Positions 43,405-52,566 of a stretch of 64,000 nt of DNA are shown one piece after another. The position numbers were made by a program, and so were the translations under genes. Position 1 is the stretch's first letter. Each line of letters begins with the position of its first letter. Under the pieces are notes generated by a model that ran no database searches, had not been told where the DNA came from, and was given only the letters and a program-made list of their open reading frames with translations. This stretch comes from Paenibacillus sp. (lineage in GTDB: Bacteria; Bacillota; Bacilli; Paenibacillales; Paenibacillaceae). Location of the stretch: NCBI GenBank assembly GCA_017512705.1, contig JAFWEX010000129.1:62001-126000 (forward strand). Reading direction: 5' to 3'.

Positions 43405-43451
43405 AGTTGTGCCCTCCTTCAAGTCTGTATGTTGATTCTAAGCTGTCATGA

Positions 43452-43500
43452 CAAAAAAGTCACATCGATCCTCTAATGCTAAGGATTCGATGTGACTTCA
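43452..43500 (-). terminator. intrinsic terminator of pheS-pheT
   Basis: On the minus strand AAGTCACATCGA...TCGATGTGACTTTTTT with an inner CCT/AGG pair, about 45 bp after the pheT stop. Confidence 0.9.
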
Positions 43501-43542
43501 AGCAATTCCTGCTAATCTTTGTTCAAAAAATTGACTTCCGTC

Positions 43543-45996
43543 CTATTTACGCAATTCTGCGTTAAATTGCTCTTCCAGACGTGCTACCACACGGGCATGG
43601 ACTTCAGTAATCTCTTCATCGGTCAGCGTGCGCTCACGATTCCGGTATACCAGAGCCATGGCCACGCTTTTCTTGTCTTCACCTAATTTGCTACCTGTGA
43701 ACACATCGAATACCTGTACCGTCTGCAATAGTTCCCCTGCGGATTCACGGATGGTGCGAAGCATATCACCCGCCTCAATGTCCTTGTTTACGACTACCGC
43801 AATATCCCGTTCCACTGCCGGGAAGCGTGGAAGCTCGCGATAACGGATATCCGCATCTGCTTCCTCATAGATTGCTTCAAGAGCGATTTCAGCAACATAA
43901 ACATCGTTCAGATCATATTGCTGTTGTAGTTCTGGATGCAATTGACCAAGTGTACCGATCAATGTGCCTTCGTTGCCCTCTTTGCCATCCAGATATACGG
44001 AGGCAGAACGCCCTGGATGGAACCCTTCCGGACTATTCGCTACGTAACGAATTCGCTGCTCCAGCCCCAAGTATGCAAACAAGTTCTCAAGTGCACCTTT
44101 GATGTCAAAGAAATCCACTTTCTCTGCTCCAACATTCCATTGCTGCGCTGCACGGTTACCTGTAAGGAGCAGTGCCAGTACCGGAATTTCATGCGGTTGC
44201 TTGGTCAGTTTCTCTTCCTCTGTGAAGAATACACTTCCGATTTCAAACGCAGCGAGTGAATCCTGCTTCCGATTCATGTTGTATACAGCAGCATCCAGCA
44301 TCTGTGGCAAAATGCTCGTACGCAGCACACTGCGATCCTCGCTCATCGGCATAGCCAATTTAACGACTTTGCTTCCTTGTGTCAATGCAGGGAACAGCAC
44401 AGCTTTGTCCGGATGAACAAAGGAATAACTGATCATCTCCTGCCAACCGCTACCCGACATGACTCCACGGATCGTACGACGAATGGCCTGAGGACGCGTA
44501 TATGCCCCTGGTGTAGTCGGACCTTCAATCCATGTGGTTGGAATGTTGTCGTATCCGTACAGCCGGGCAACCTCTTCAAACAGATCCACATCCAGGGTGA
44601 TATCCCCTCTGCGCGTTGGCACTTCGACATCAAGAACGCCCTGCTCCGCATCACCACACACAAAATTCAAACGTGCAAAGATCGTTTTCACCTCAAGCAT
44701 AGACAGATCCGTTCCCAGGTAACGGTTCAATCTGTTCAGAGACAGTTGAATGACACGCTTCTCGGAAGCTTCTACGCCAGCCTGAACAATGCCTTGGTGT
44801 ACTTGGCCAGACGCATAACGCTGAATGAGTTCAGCCGCACGATCCAGAGCCGTAATGACCGCCCCCGGGTCTACCTCTTTTTCAAAACGCAAGCTTGCTT
44901 CGGAACGCAGCCCCAGTTGGCGCGACGTCTTCCGAACGGTTCCGCCATCGAACTTGGCGGACTCCAGCAAAAGATTCACGGTGCCTTCCGATACCTCGGA
45001 ATTTTCACCGCCCATAACCCCAGCGATGGCGACAGGCTTCACGCCATCGGTAATGAGCAGCATATGCGGCTCCAGTTTGCGCTCCTGACCATCCAACGTC
45101 ACAATCGTTTCGCCTTCATGGGCCATGCGAACTTCAATGCGGCCGTTTTCCAGCTTATCTGCATCGAACGCATGCAATGGCTGACCATATTCAAGCATCA
45201 CATAATTCGTAATATCTACGATATTATTAATCGGACGCACACCTGCTGCCATAAGACGGTTTTGCATCCAGAGCGGGGAAGCGCCCAGCTTGATACCAGT
45301 CACATAACGAGCCGCGTAGTGGCTGCATTGCTCCTGTGCTTTGATCGCTACAGAAATATGATTAGCCGCTTCATCGCCAGCTTCGACCAACTGATCTTTC
45401 GGATTCGGCAACATCACTTCACGTCCCAGAATGGCTCCCACTTCATATGCTACACCACGCATACTCAAAGCGTCAGAACGGTTCGGTGTCAGATCCAGCT
45501 CTAGCACATGATCATCCAGACCCAGCACCTGGCTAATTGGTGTGCCAATCTCTGTGTTTTCCGGCAGAACAAGGATACCTTCTTGCTGATCTTTAGGCAG
45601 CAATTTATCGTTCATGCCAAGCTCTTTGGCGGAGCAGATCATACCGAGCGATACAACGCCGCGCAGCTTCGCCTTTTTGATATCCAGACCACCAGGAAGC
45701 TTCGCGCCCACGAGAGCTACCGCTACCTTTTGACCCGCATCCACATTTTTCGCGCCGCAGACGATCTGTAACTCTTCCTCTTGGCCTGCATCAATCACAC
45801 AGACATTCAGTTTGTCCGCATCTGGATGTTTCTCCTTACTCTTCACATAACCGACAACGACCTTGTTTACGCCCTGGTTGCGGTTCTCCACTACATCAAT
45901 TTCAATCCCTGCACGCGTAATTTTCTCAGCCAGCTCCTGCGGTGTGACACCTTCAAGGGCAATATAATCAGACAGCCAATCTGTCGATACTCTCAT
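43543..45996 (-). CDS. pheT: phenylalanyl-tRNA synthetase beta subunit
   Basis: An 817-residue subunit of the heterotetrameric PheRS. It has an N-terminal EMAP-like tRNA-binding domain (about 40-150), the B3/B4 editing domain (about 210-380, 'AFDADKLENGRIEVR'), a B5 domain (about 405-480, 'RRGDITLDVDLFEEVARLYG') and the core-like domain. A C-terminal FDX-ACB anticodon domain begins near 720 ('LPRFPAVERDIAVVV'). Length and domain order are standard. It follows pheS by 47 bp, behind GGAAGTG, and shares the T-box leader. Confidence 0.97.
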   Translation of the reverse strand: MRVSTDWLSDYIALEGVTPQELAEKITRAGIEIDVVENRNQGVNKVVVGYVKSKEKHPDADKLNVCVIDAGQEEELQIVCGAKNVDAGQKVAVALVGAKLPGGLDIKKAKLRGVVSLGMICSAKELGMNDKLLPKDQQEGILVLPENTEIGTPISQVLGLDDHVLELDLTPNRSDALSMRGVAYEVGAILGREVMLPNPKDQLVEAGDEAANHISVAIKAQEQCSHYAARYVTGIKLGASPLWMQNRLMAAGVRPINNIVDITNYVMLEYGQPLHAFDADKLENGRIEVRMAHEGETIVTLDGQERKLEPHMLLITDGVKPVAIAGVMGGENSEVSEGTVNLLLESAKFDGGTVRKTSRQLGLRSEASLRFEKEVDPGAVITALDRAAELIQRYASGQVHQGIVQAGVEASEKRVIQLSLNRLNRYLGTDLSMLEVKTIFARLNFVCGDAEQGVLDVEVPTRRGDITLDVDLFEEVARLYGYDNIPTTWIEGPTTPGAYTRPQAIRRTIRGVMSGSGWQEMISYSFVHPDKAVLFPALTQGSKVVKLAMPMSEDRSVLRTSILPQMLDAAVYNMNRKQDSLAAFEIGSVFFTEEEKLTKQPHEIPVLALLLTGNRAAQQWNVGAEKVDFFDIKGALENLFAYLGLEQRIRYVANSPEGFHPGRSASVYLDGKEGNEGTLIGTLGQLHPELQQQYDLNDVYVAEIALEAIYEEADADIRYRELPRFPAVERDIAVVVNKDIEAGDMLRTIRESAGELLQTVQVFDVFTGSKLGEDKKSVAMALVYRNRERTLTDEEITEVHARVVARLEEQFNAELRK

Positions 45997-46043
45997 GCAC
46001 GTTCACTTCCTTAATCTATTTATTAGTGTGGCGCTCAATCTAA

Positions 46044-47078
46044 TTACAACCGTCCGAATTGTTTCAGGAAAGTCAGGTCACTGTTGTAGAAATGACGGAT
46101 GTCATCAATGCCGTACTTCAGCATCGCGATCCGCTCTACCCCCATACCGAAGGCGAAACCACTGTATTTCTCCGGATCATATCCGCCCATCTCAAGCACT
46201 TTTGGATGAACCATGCCGCCGCCCAAAATTTCAAGCCAGCCTGTTTGCTTGCAGACCCGGCAGCCGCTGCCGGCGCATTGTACACAAGTTACATCCACTT
46301 CTGCACTTGGCTCGGTGAACGGGAAGAAGCTTGGACGCAGACGAATCTCCGTGTGGGCCCCGAACATCTCACGCACAAACTGCAGCAACGTTCCTTTCAG
46401 GTCACTCATACGGATATTTTCGCTAATAACAAGGCCTTCTACCTGATGGAACTGGAAGGAGTGCGTCGCATCATCATCATCACGACGGTATACTTTACCT
46501 GGGCAGATGACCTTGACTGGCACTTCACCTTTCATGCTTTGCATCGTACGTACCTGTACCGGAGAAGTGTGTGTACGCATCAGCAGATCTTCAGTAACAT
46601 AGAAGGAATCCTGCATATCGCGTGCCGGATGATTCTTTGGCAGATTCAGCGCTTCAAAGTTGTAATAGTCCATTTCCACCTCAGGACCTTCCGCAACACG
46701 GTATCCCATACCGATGAAAATATCTTCGATCTCCTGCACCACTTTCGTCAGTGGATGCAGTCCGCCTTGACGTCCGCGACGTCCCGGCAAAGTCACGTCA
46801 ATCTTCTCTGATTGAAGTCGCTTCGCAGTCTCTTCCTTCTGGAACTGCTCCTGCTTGCGGTCGATGACTTCTTCAATGGCTCCACGAACATCGTTGGCTA
46901 CTTGCCCAATGACTGGACGCTCCTCAGCACTCAGCGCACCCATACCGCGCAAAATTTCAGTTAACGCACCCTTTTTCCCCAAGTACTTTACACGCAGATC
47001 ACCAAGCGCCTGCGGATCGTTCACGCCAGACAACTGTTCCAGCGCTTCGATCTTCAAAGCTTCTAAACGTTCTTTCAT
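46044..47078 (-). CDS. pheS: phenylalanyl-tRNA synthetase alpha subunit
   Basis: A 344-residue class II catalytic subunit. After an N-terminal coiled-coil region (about 1-90) come '[19 protein letters not shown]', motif 2 '[19 protein letters not shown]', '[20 protein letters not shown]' and motif 3 '[19 protein letters not shown]'. ATG at 47078 lies 9 bp after AAGGAGG; the upstream frame to 47279 is leader RNA. First gene of the pheS-pheT operon. Confidence 0.97.
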   Translation of the reverse strand: MKERLEALKIEALEQLSGVNDPQALGDLRVKYLGKKGALTEILRGMGALSAEERPVIGQVANDVRGAIEEVIDRKQEQFQKEETAKRLQSEKIDVTLPGRRGRQGGLHPLTKVVQEIEDIFIGMGYRVAEGPEVEMDYYNFEALNLPKNHPARDMQDSFYVTEDLLMRTHTSPVQVRTMQSMKGEVPVKVICPGKVYRRDDDDATHSFQFHQVEGLVISENIRMSDLKGTLLQFVREMFGAHTEIRLRPSFFPFTEPSAEVDVTCVQCAGSGCRVCKQTGWLEILGGGMVHPKVLEMGGYDPEKYSGFAFGMGVERIAMLKYGIDDIRHFYNSDLTFLKQFGRL

Positions 47079-47112
47079 GTGTAATTGCCTCCTTAATGTG
47101 CTGTAATTGCAA

Positions 47113-47445
47113 CAAAAAAAGGCCTTTTCTCCCCAAAAGGGACGAAAAGACCGTGGTACCACCCTTGTTAGACTCCCGTTGTCACATCGTATCATGCAAT
47201 GCAACACGTTCTGTCTCACTCTGTACGGAATAACGACCGTTAACCGTTTGCCCCTACTGTCTTCGCTGTGCCTACACACATCATCAAGTTCAGGGAACCG
47301 CTCCGGAGTGAATTTCAGCAGCCTGGTTCTACAGAAACGCTCTCAATCTACGGCGCTTCCTCCCTGTCCAGAGGCACTGCTTACTTGTCTCCATCACCAC
47401 GTTTGTTCAATTAAAACCTTTATCGATACAATTGATCGATGATCG
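47113..47445 (-). promoter_or_regulatory. T-box leader of pheS-pheT (Phe-tRNA sensing)
   Basis: The minus-strand leader has the T-box AAGGGTGGTACCACGG (7-nt core GGTACCA), the Stem I distal part with 'GAACCAGGCTGCTGAAATTC' and a likely specifier TTC (Phe) in 'GGTTCCCTGAAC'. A terminator, GGTCTTTTCGTCCC/GGGGAGAAAAGGCC plus T7, lies at 47113-47152. Confidence 0.93.
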
Positions 47446-47451
47446 TTCATT

Positions 47452-47480
47452 ATTATATGCAAAACACGGCAAAATAGCAA
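47452..47480 (-). promoter_or_regulatory. sigma-A promoter of the pheST leader
   Basis: On the minus strand TTGCTA and TATAAT are exactly 17 bp apart, a few bases upstream of the T-box RNA. Confidence 0.78.
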
Positions 47481-47493
47481 GCATGTCATCAGG

Positions 47494-49392
47494 CTATGTT
47501 GAAGATGTATCTTGCTTTGTCAACTCTTTCAATCGGTGCTGAATCGCACGAATCTCGGCTGCTTCCTCCATCTCGATCGCAGGCTCGGTTACCTTAAGGC
47601 GGTCTCGTTCTGTTCCCACAGAACTTAACGGAGAGAGCAATTCGGATAGCCGCATCTCTAGCCTCAGACGTTCGTCATCCGAATCACGGGTATCCAGTGC
47701 AGACTCCCGTAGTTTCACCGATTGCTCCCAATCTGCCACACCGCCCTCGAAGAGTGATATCGTTCCGTCCGGCTTCAGGTCACATAGGCGATTCGCCAGA
47801 GATCGAATCAGCATCCGGTCGTGGGACACAATAACCAGTGCGCCAGAAGCCTCTTTTAACACATTCTCCATCACTTCCTGGGTGTCAATGTCCAAGTAAT
47901 TGGTTGGCTCATCCAGCACTAGCAGATTGGCACCGCCGAAATACAGTCTCAGGAAAGCAACGCGACACTTCTCTCCCATGCTCAAGTCGCCAATACGTTT
48001 GAACACATCTTCTCTCGAAAATAAAAAACATCCCAGAATAGTCCGTGCAGCACTCTGTGTCATGGAAGGAAGAACCAGTAAGCTGTCTAGCAACGTTGCA
48101 CCCTCTGGTAAACCTTCAAGCTCTTGTGAGAAGTAACCGATGCTGAGCTGTGGATGGCGATTCACTTTTCCCTGCGAGGGCTGTAGCTCACCAATCATTA
48201 ATTTCAGCAGCGTGCTCTTCCCCGTCCCGTTCGGTCCGCGAACCGCGAGCCGATCCCCGCGCTCTACGGCAATTCGCAAATCGCAAAGAAATGACTGCGC
48301 AGGATTATACGAAAAACTTACTTCTTCCAGCGCAAGAAGCTGCCTTGCCCCGATCGAGCTCATCTGGAGTTCCATGTTCAATTTGGCGGCTTCACGCGGT
48401 TTATCCACCCGCTCATTCTCCAGTCGTTCCAGCTGCTTCTGTTTGGCATGGTAACGTGAAATATTTTTGTTGGCTCTGGCCTTGTAAAAACTCTGAGTGA
48501 TCTTCACTTCCTGATCAGGTGCAGCTTTGTGGGCCTTATGAAACCACTCCTGGTAATTGCGAATCGTTTCCTCCAGTGCCTTTCGCTCCAACTGTTGCTT
48601 GCGATATAACGTCTCTTGTTCCTTTAACTCCCGGTCTTTATGCGCTTTATAATCCGTATATCCACCTTTATATTTTTTCAATTGGTCCGGGCTGAATTCA
48701 ATGACACTGGTCGCCACCCGATCAATAAATGTTCGGTCATGGGATACAAACAGGACCGTCCCTTCGTATGCAGATAACCAGTTTTCCAACCAGCGCATGC
48801 TCTCCTCATCCAGATGGTTGGTCGGTTCATCCAGAATCAGGAACTTGGGCTTGCTAACCAACAGTCCAGCAAGCCTTGCTTTCGTTTTCTGGCCACCGCT
48901 GAGTGAGTGATAGGGCCTGCTCCAGTGTTCTGCGGTTAACCCTATACGGGTCAATACCTTCTCCACTTCGGTTTCCCACATGTATCCATTCAATTGCTCA
49001 TATTCTTCCAATGAACGGGCATATTCGTCAAGTAAGTTGGCATTTCCGGCAGCATCAGCATCGCTCAATCGGCGTTCTAATTCATCCAAGTTTCGCTTAA
49101 TCTCGTCAATACGTCCACTTTCCCGGCGTACAGCATCCAGCACCTTTAATGCATTTGGTACCTCAGAACGTTGTCGCATAAACCCCCATTCGGGTAACGG
49201 AAGATGACGGTCAATACGTCCACCACCTTGCTCTTCGCCAAGTATCATGCGTAAAAGTGTTGTTTTGCCGCATCCATTACGGCCTAAGATGGCGAGTCGT
49301 TCGCCTTCGTTGATTTCCAAGTTCAATCCTGCGAACAATTCAATACCGTTCCATTCTTTTGATACTTCATGCAAGCGTACCAATGTCATCAT
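47494..49392 (-). CDS. ABC-F ATPase (antibiotic-resistance/ribosome-protection type)
   Basis: A 632-residue cytoplasmic protein with two ABC domains and no membrane segment. Domain 1 has Walker A 'GRNGCGKTT', signature 'LSGGQKTKARLAG' and Walker B 'FLILDEPTNHLDEES'. A charged linker (about 235-330, 'KQQLERKALEETIRNYQEWF') follows. Domain 2 has 'GPNGTGKSTLLKLM', signature 'LSMGEKCRVAF' (Met in place of the usual Gly) and 'LLVLDEPTNYLDIDT'. A C-terminal coiled extension runs from about 560. ABC-F proteins act at the ribosomal E site; the attenuator in the leader is a hallmark of the drug-induced members (such as vmlR). The substrate antibiotic class is not predictable here. Tandem ATGs occur at 49392 and 49389. 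Confidence 0.9.
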   Translation of the reverse strand: MMTLVRLHEVSKEWNGIELFAGLNLEINEGERLAILGRNGCGKTTLLRMILGEEQGGGRIDRHLPLPEWGFMRQRSEVPNALKVLDAVRRESGRIDEIKRNLDELERRLSDADAAGNANLLDEYARSLEEYEQLNGYMWETEVEKVLTRIGLTAEHWSRPYHSLSGGQKTKARLAGLLVSKPKFLILDEPTNHLDEESMRWLENWLSAYEGTVLFVSHDRTFIDRVATSVIEFSPDQLKKYKGGYTDYKAHKDRELKEQETLYRKQQLERKALEETIRNYQEWFHKAHKAAPDQEVKITQSFYKARANKNISRYHAKQKQLERLENERVDKPREAAKLNMELQMSSIGARQLLALEEVSFSYNPAQSFLCDLRIAVERGDRLAVRGPNGTGKSTLLKLMIGELQPSQGKVNRHPQLSIGYFSQELEGLPEGATLLDSLLVLPSMTQSAARTILGCFLFSREDVFKRIGDLSMGEKCRVAFLRLYFGGANLLVLDEPTNYLDIDTQEVMENVLKEASGALVIVSHDRMLIRSLANRLCDLKPDGTISLFEGGVADWEQSVKLRESALDTRDSDDERLRLEMRLSELLSPLSSVGTERDRLKVTEPAIEMEEAAEIRAIQHRLKELTKQDTSST

Positions 49393-49421
49393 GAGTCCTC
49401 ATCCTTTCCTGAACAAAAAAC

Positions 49422-49451
49422 AAAAAAATCGCTGGCATCAGCCGGCGATTT
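49422..49451 (-). terminator. attenuator in the leader of the ABC-F gene
   Basis: On the minus strand AATCGCCGGC-TGAT-GCCAGCGATT-TTTTTG is a complete intrinsic terminator. It sits only 30 bp before the ABC-F start codon, downstream of its promoter, so it can act only as a conditional stop. Confidence 0.88.
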
Positions 49452-49552
49452 AGCAATTGTTATGGAATCAAGCGTTCAGAATACAGGTATGAGATTAAAC
49501 ATAGCATGAACAAAGAAACCCTAATAAGGGTACTTACAAGCTGTAAAGCCTG

Positions 49553-49603
49553 CTAGTTCCATACTTTTCCCATAGCTGAATTTGGACACACGAATCCCCT
49601 CAT
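49553..49603 (-). CDS. candidate 16-codon leader peptide upstream of the ABC-F gene
   Basis: ATG at 49603 opens 'MRGFVCPNSAMGKVWN' and stops at TAG 49555-49553. The start codon directly follows the TCAGCC/GGCTGA hairpin. The ribosome binding site is poor (GAGCGGCTGAGC), so it is a candidate only. Other mini-ORFs in the same leader are MNER (49704-49690) and two copies of Met-Lys-stop (49678-49670 and 49664-49656). Confidence 0.35.
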   Translation of the reverse strand: MRGFVCPNSAMGKVWN

Positions 49604-49725
49604 TGCTCAGCCGCTCGGCTGACTGCGTCAATATCAATCTGCAGTTCACTGGGGTTCACTTCATGTGTCTTACTTCATGGGACGTATGGTTACCTCTCAT
49701 TCATGTGTAGTATCAATTCTCCGTT

Positions 49726-49753
49726 ATTGTACCAGATCTTTGAAAAAAAGCAA
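49726..49753 (-). promoter_or_regulatory. promoter of the ABC-F leader transcript
   Basis: On the minus strand TTGCTT (49753-49748) and TACAAT (49731-49726) are 16 bp apart, with TGG before the -10 (extended -10). Transcription should begin near 49719, giving a ~325-nt leader. Confidence 0.65.
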
Positions 49754-49791
49754 AGGTCAGGATGCAACAATCTTGGCATCTTTAATTCGGA

Positions 49792-49821
49792 CAAAAAGAA
49801 AAACCCTTGAGGCAAGGGTTT
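49792..49821 (-). terminator. intrinsic terminator of the tRNA pair
   Basis: On the minus strand AAACCCTTG-CCT-CAAGGGTTT-TTCTTTTTG lies 15 bp after tRNA-Gly. Confidence 0.88.
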
Positions 49822-49836
49822 CGGGTACTACGGTTA

Positions 49837-49907
49837 AGCGGGTGATGGGAATCGAACCCACGCTATTAGCTTGGAAGGCTAAAGTTCTACCATTGAACTA
49901 CACCCGC
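49837..49907 (-). tRNA. tRNA-Gly (anticodon TCC)
   Basis: A 71-nt cloverleaf with acceptor GCGGGTG/CACCCGC, D-arm 'GTTCAATGGTAGAAC', anticodon loop 'CTTCCAA' and T-arm 'GTGGGTTCGATTCCCAT'. The CCA end is not encoded. It lies 11 bp after tRNA-Pro. Confidence 0.97.
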
Positions 49908-49918
49908 ATGATTAATGA

Positions 49919-49992
49919 TCGGGACGACACGATTTGAACATGCGACCCCCTGGTCCCAAACCAGGTGCTCTACCAAGCTGAGCTACGTCCCG
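49919..49992 (-). tRNA. tRNA-Pro (anticodon TGG)
   Basis: A 74-nt cloverleaf with acceptor CGGGACG/CGTCCCG, D-arm 'AGCTCAGCTTGGTAGAGC', anticodon loop 'TTTGGGA' and T-arm 'ATGTTCAAAT'. The CCA end is not encoded. Confidence 0.97.
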
Positions 49993-50031
49993 TTAAATTC
50001 CAGAGGAAGTTAACAGTGATTTTACAAAAAT

Positions 50032-50060
50032 AATATATCATGCTTTGCACTAGCGCGCAA
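50032..50060 (-). promoter_or_regulatory. promoter of the tRNA-Pro/tRNA-Gly unit
   Basis: On the minus strand TTGCGC and TATATT are 17 bp apart with TGA before the -10, about 40 bp upstream of tRNA-Pro. Confidence 0.65.
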
Positions 50061-50097
50061 GGTGTATTTGCGATTTTTTTCCATAAACGAAGATGTC

Positions 50098-50130
50098 AAA
50101 AAAAGCAGGAACGCTCTCGCGCCCCTGCTG
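50098..50130 (-). terminator. intrinsic terminator of the GGDEF/EAL gene
   Basis: On the minus strand AGCAGGGGCGCGAGAGCGTTCCTGCTTTTTTT; it directly follows the stop codon. Confidence 0.83.
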
Positions 50131-50133
50131 CCG

Positions 50134-52260
50134 TTATCCCGTGGGTTTATCTACATCTGCCAGAAACCTTCTTTCAAAGTCTAACGCCTCAATCGGTTTG
50201 CTAAAAAAGAACCCTTGTGCCTCATGACAATGCTGCTTGCGCAGGAACATCAATTGTTCCTCGTTCTCTACTCCCTCAGCGGTAACTTTTAATTGCAGAT
50301 GGTGCGCCATCGACGTGATCGTTGATACAATGGCTGCATTATTACTGTCTTCCATAATTTCATTGACGAATGAACGGTCAATCTTGAGCCTGTCAATCGG
50401 CAAGTCTTTGAGGTAATGTAATGAACTGTACCCTGTGCCAAAGTCATCTATACTGATATGTACACCAATCTCCTTGATTTTATGAAGCTGCTCAAAAGCG
50501 CGGTCCTTGTCGAACGTCATGCTTTCGGTAATCTCCAGTTCCAGCCAAGCCGGTTCAAGTCCCGTATCGCTGAGGATCGTGTTAATACTATCGAGGAGAT
50601 GGGAGTGTCTGAGCTGTCTCATTGAAAGGTTGACGGACACACACAACTTACGATATCCAGCTTCCTGCCATAGCTTGTTCTGCATACACGCCTGACGTAA
50701 CACCCATTCCCCAAGAGGGACAATCAGTCCACTCTCCTCAGCCAGTGGGATAAACTCTGCCGGAGACACCGTTCCCCTTAGCGGATGCTGCCACCTCACC
50801 AGAGCTTCCATCCCCACAACCAGGCCACTTTGCAAATTCACCTGAGGTTGATACACCAGATAAAACTGGCCCCGGGCGAGTGCTTTACGCAGATCATTTT
50901 CAAGTTGCAAGCGCTCCTGGGCTTTCATCTGCATGGCATGCGCGTACCGGTTCAGTTCGATTCCCTGTTCTTTCGCATTATGCAGAGCCGTGTCTGCATT
51001 CTGGATGATCTCTTGTGGAGTCTCCCCGTCATAAGGGAAGATCGCCATGCCGATGCCGAGGGTGAGGTGATACTCGTTTCCATCGACCAACACCGGTTTT
51101 TCAAAAAGTTGCAAGATTGTTCTCGTTCGGCGCAGCGCGATATCTGTGCTGTGAAAATCTGTCATGGTCAGCGCAAACTCGTCTCTACCTAGCCCAAACA
51201 CTTCTTCTCCCGGAAGAGAGGATTGATTCAAACGTCGCCCAACCTGCCGCAGAACCCGATTAGCTGCTTGTTGTCCAAGTGAATCATTAATGGTTTTGAA
51301 ACGATTAATATTCAGCACCAGTACACCAACGAGCTTTTCGTCTAAGGTAGCATCATCCATCATGAGCTGAAGCCGCTGACTAAGGCGCCGACGATTCGGA
51401 AGCCCCGTAACATCATCATGATGTGCAATATAATTCATTTTCGCTTCAGCCGCCTGTTGCTGTCGAAAAGGTGTATCAATTACTGAAGCGTAAAGCCCTT
51501 TCTGGACAAAGAAGTATCCCATACACTTGCTAAGCATACCAAACAATAGATTAAGATCATCCACTGTAGTTGAGACTACAAAATAACTTTGACTAAACAA
51601 AAAACAGAGTAAACCACATAATATGGGCGGTAGATCAGCGTTCTTCGTTTTTTTCCACTGCATATATAAGAACAAAATTCCGAAAAGATATAACACACCT
51701 GCCATCAAATGCATACGAGTGAATACTTTGCCGAGCAGATGACCATCTAACAGTTCAGGCATGATCCCCCACTGTTGGATCGAACAGATGTACAAAATCA
51801 GAAAAATACCAATTGTAGTGCTGAAGAGAAAAAATTTACGCGGTAATGCAACTTGTTTCTCTTTCAAAGCATATATAATTAACAGACCCACCGAACAAAC
51901 CATTGATCCCATCGTTGACATCATTAAGGAAAAATTGGATTCCATCAACGCTCTATGGGGAACTTCCTCTGCGAATGCAAGGATATGTACTAATTCAAAT
52001 AAACCTATGATTAAGAAAAGTGTTGTTAATAACACTCTGCGCAATGTCAACTTTTGAGTTTGAAACAACCAGCTTTGATTATAGATCCCAATACAGGCAG
52101 CTGTTGCAGCGAATCCGCCGATAAGCGTTATAACCGGATAGCTCGAAATGAACAGATCAGAGCCTGAATAAGAACGAAACCACTGACTTGCAAGAAATAA
52201 TAGTACACCAACGATGGCGACCAAACCTATTTGACTCTGACCTTGCATTTTAACCTTCAT
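50134..52260 (-). CDS. membrane-bound GGDEF/EAL protein (c-di-GMP phosphodiesterase likely)
   Basis: A 708-residue protein. About eight hydrophobic segments (residues 10-250) form a membrane sensor. The GGDEF domain (about 280-430) has a degenerate active site, 'GLGRDEFALTM' in place of GGDEF. The EAL domain (about 445-700) keeps 'GMEALVRWQHPLRG', 'ELEITESM', 'ISIDDFGTGYSSL' and 'VTAEGVENEEQL'. It therefore probably hydrolyses c-di-GMP, with the GGDEF part perhaps regulatory. It is a single-gene unit; a Spo0A-box candidate lies upstream (52346-52355). Start is ATG behind GGAAGG. Confidence 0.9.
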   Translation of the reverse strand: MKVKMQGQSQIGLVAIVGVLLFLASQWFRSYSGSDLFISSYPVITLIGGFAATAACIGIYNQSWLFQTQKLTLRRVLLTTLFLIIGLFELVHILAFAEEVPHRALMESNFSLMMSTMGSMVCSVGLLIIYALKEKQVALPRKFFLFSTTIGIFLILYICSIQQWGIMPELLDGHLLGKVFTRMHLMAGVLYLFGILFLYMQWKKTKNADLPPILCGLLCFLFSQSYFVVSTTVDDLNLLFGMLSKCMGYFFVQKGLYASVIDTPFRQQQAAEAKMNYIAHHDDVTGLPNRRRLSQRLQLMMDDATLDEKLVGVLVLNINRFKTINDSLGQQAANRVLRQVGRRLNQSSLPGEEVFGLGRDEFALTMTDFHSTDIALRRTRTILQLFEKPVLVDGNEYHLTLGIGMAIFPYDGETPQEIIQNADTALHNAKEQGIELNRYAHAMQMKAQERLQLENDLRKALARGQFYLVYQPQVNLQSGLVVGMEALVRWQHPLRGTVSPAEFIPLAEESGLIVPLGEWVLRQACMQNKLWQEAGYRKLCVSVNLSMRQLRHSHLLDSINTILSDTGLEPAWLELEITESMTFDKDRAFEQLHKIKEIGVHISIDDFGTGYSSLHYLKDLPIDRLKIDRSFVNEIMEDSNNAAIVSTITSMAHHLQLKVTAEGVENEEQLMFLRKQHCHEAQGFFFSKPIEALDFERRFLADVDKPTG

Positions 52261-52345
52261 ACCACGTTTTCCTTCCTGGGATTGCTATCCTCAAATACGT
52301 GTAACTCCAGATTATGTTCATTATGTCACCAAAGTATATTACACA

Positions 52346-52355
52346 TTTCGACAAA
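52346..52355 (-). promoter_or_regulatory. Spo0A box candidate upstream of the c-di-GMP gene
   Basis: TTTGTCGAAA on the minus strand matches the 0A box (TGTCGAA core, established). It lies about 86 bp before the start codon of the GGDEF/EAL gene. Confidence 0.5.
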
Positions 52356-52501
52356 TATATACATTGACCACTGGTTAATTCCGTTTCAACCATGTGCTTT
52401 CTGGTACATAATAACATTTAAACCCGTATTAGTGAACTGAAAATTAGTCCCTTCTAGGAATATATGATCACAACAATGATTAAAAAGAAGGTACAAAGAA
52501 C

Positions 52502-52536
52502 TAAAAACATGGCCTCTGATAAGAGACCATGTTTTC
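52502..52536 (-). terminator. intrinsic terminator of the aldolase-like gene
   Basis: On the minus strand AACATGGTCTC-TTATC-AGAGGCCATGTT-TTTAG. The rest of 52261-52566 (about 300 bp) holds the promoter region of the GGDEF/EAL gene and nothing else recognised. Confidence 0.82.
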
Positions 52537-52566
52537 TAAAATATATATTCGTATTTCAGACTATTT

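Noticed and set aside
44377..45504. A 375-residue plus-strand ORF inside pheT
   Set aside because: It is antisense to a conserved synthetase, resembles no family and has no start signal; long antisense frames are common opposite strong codon bias.
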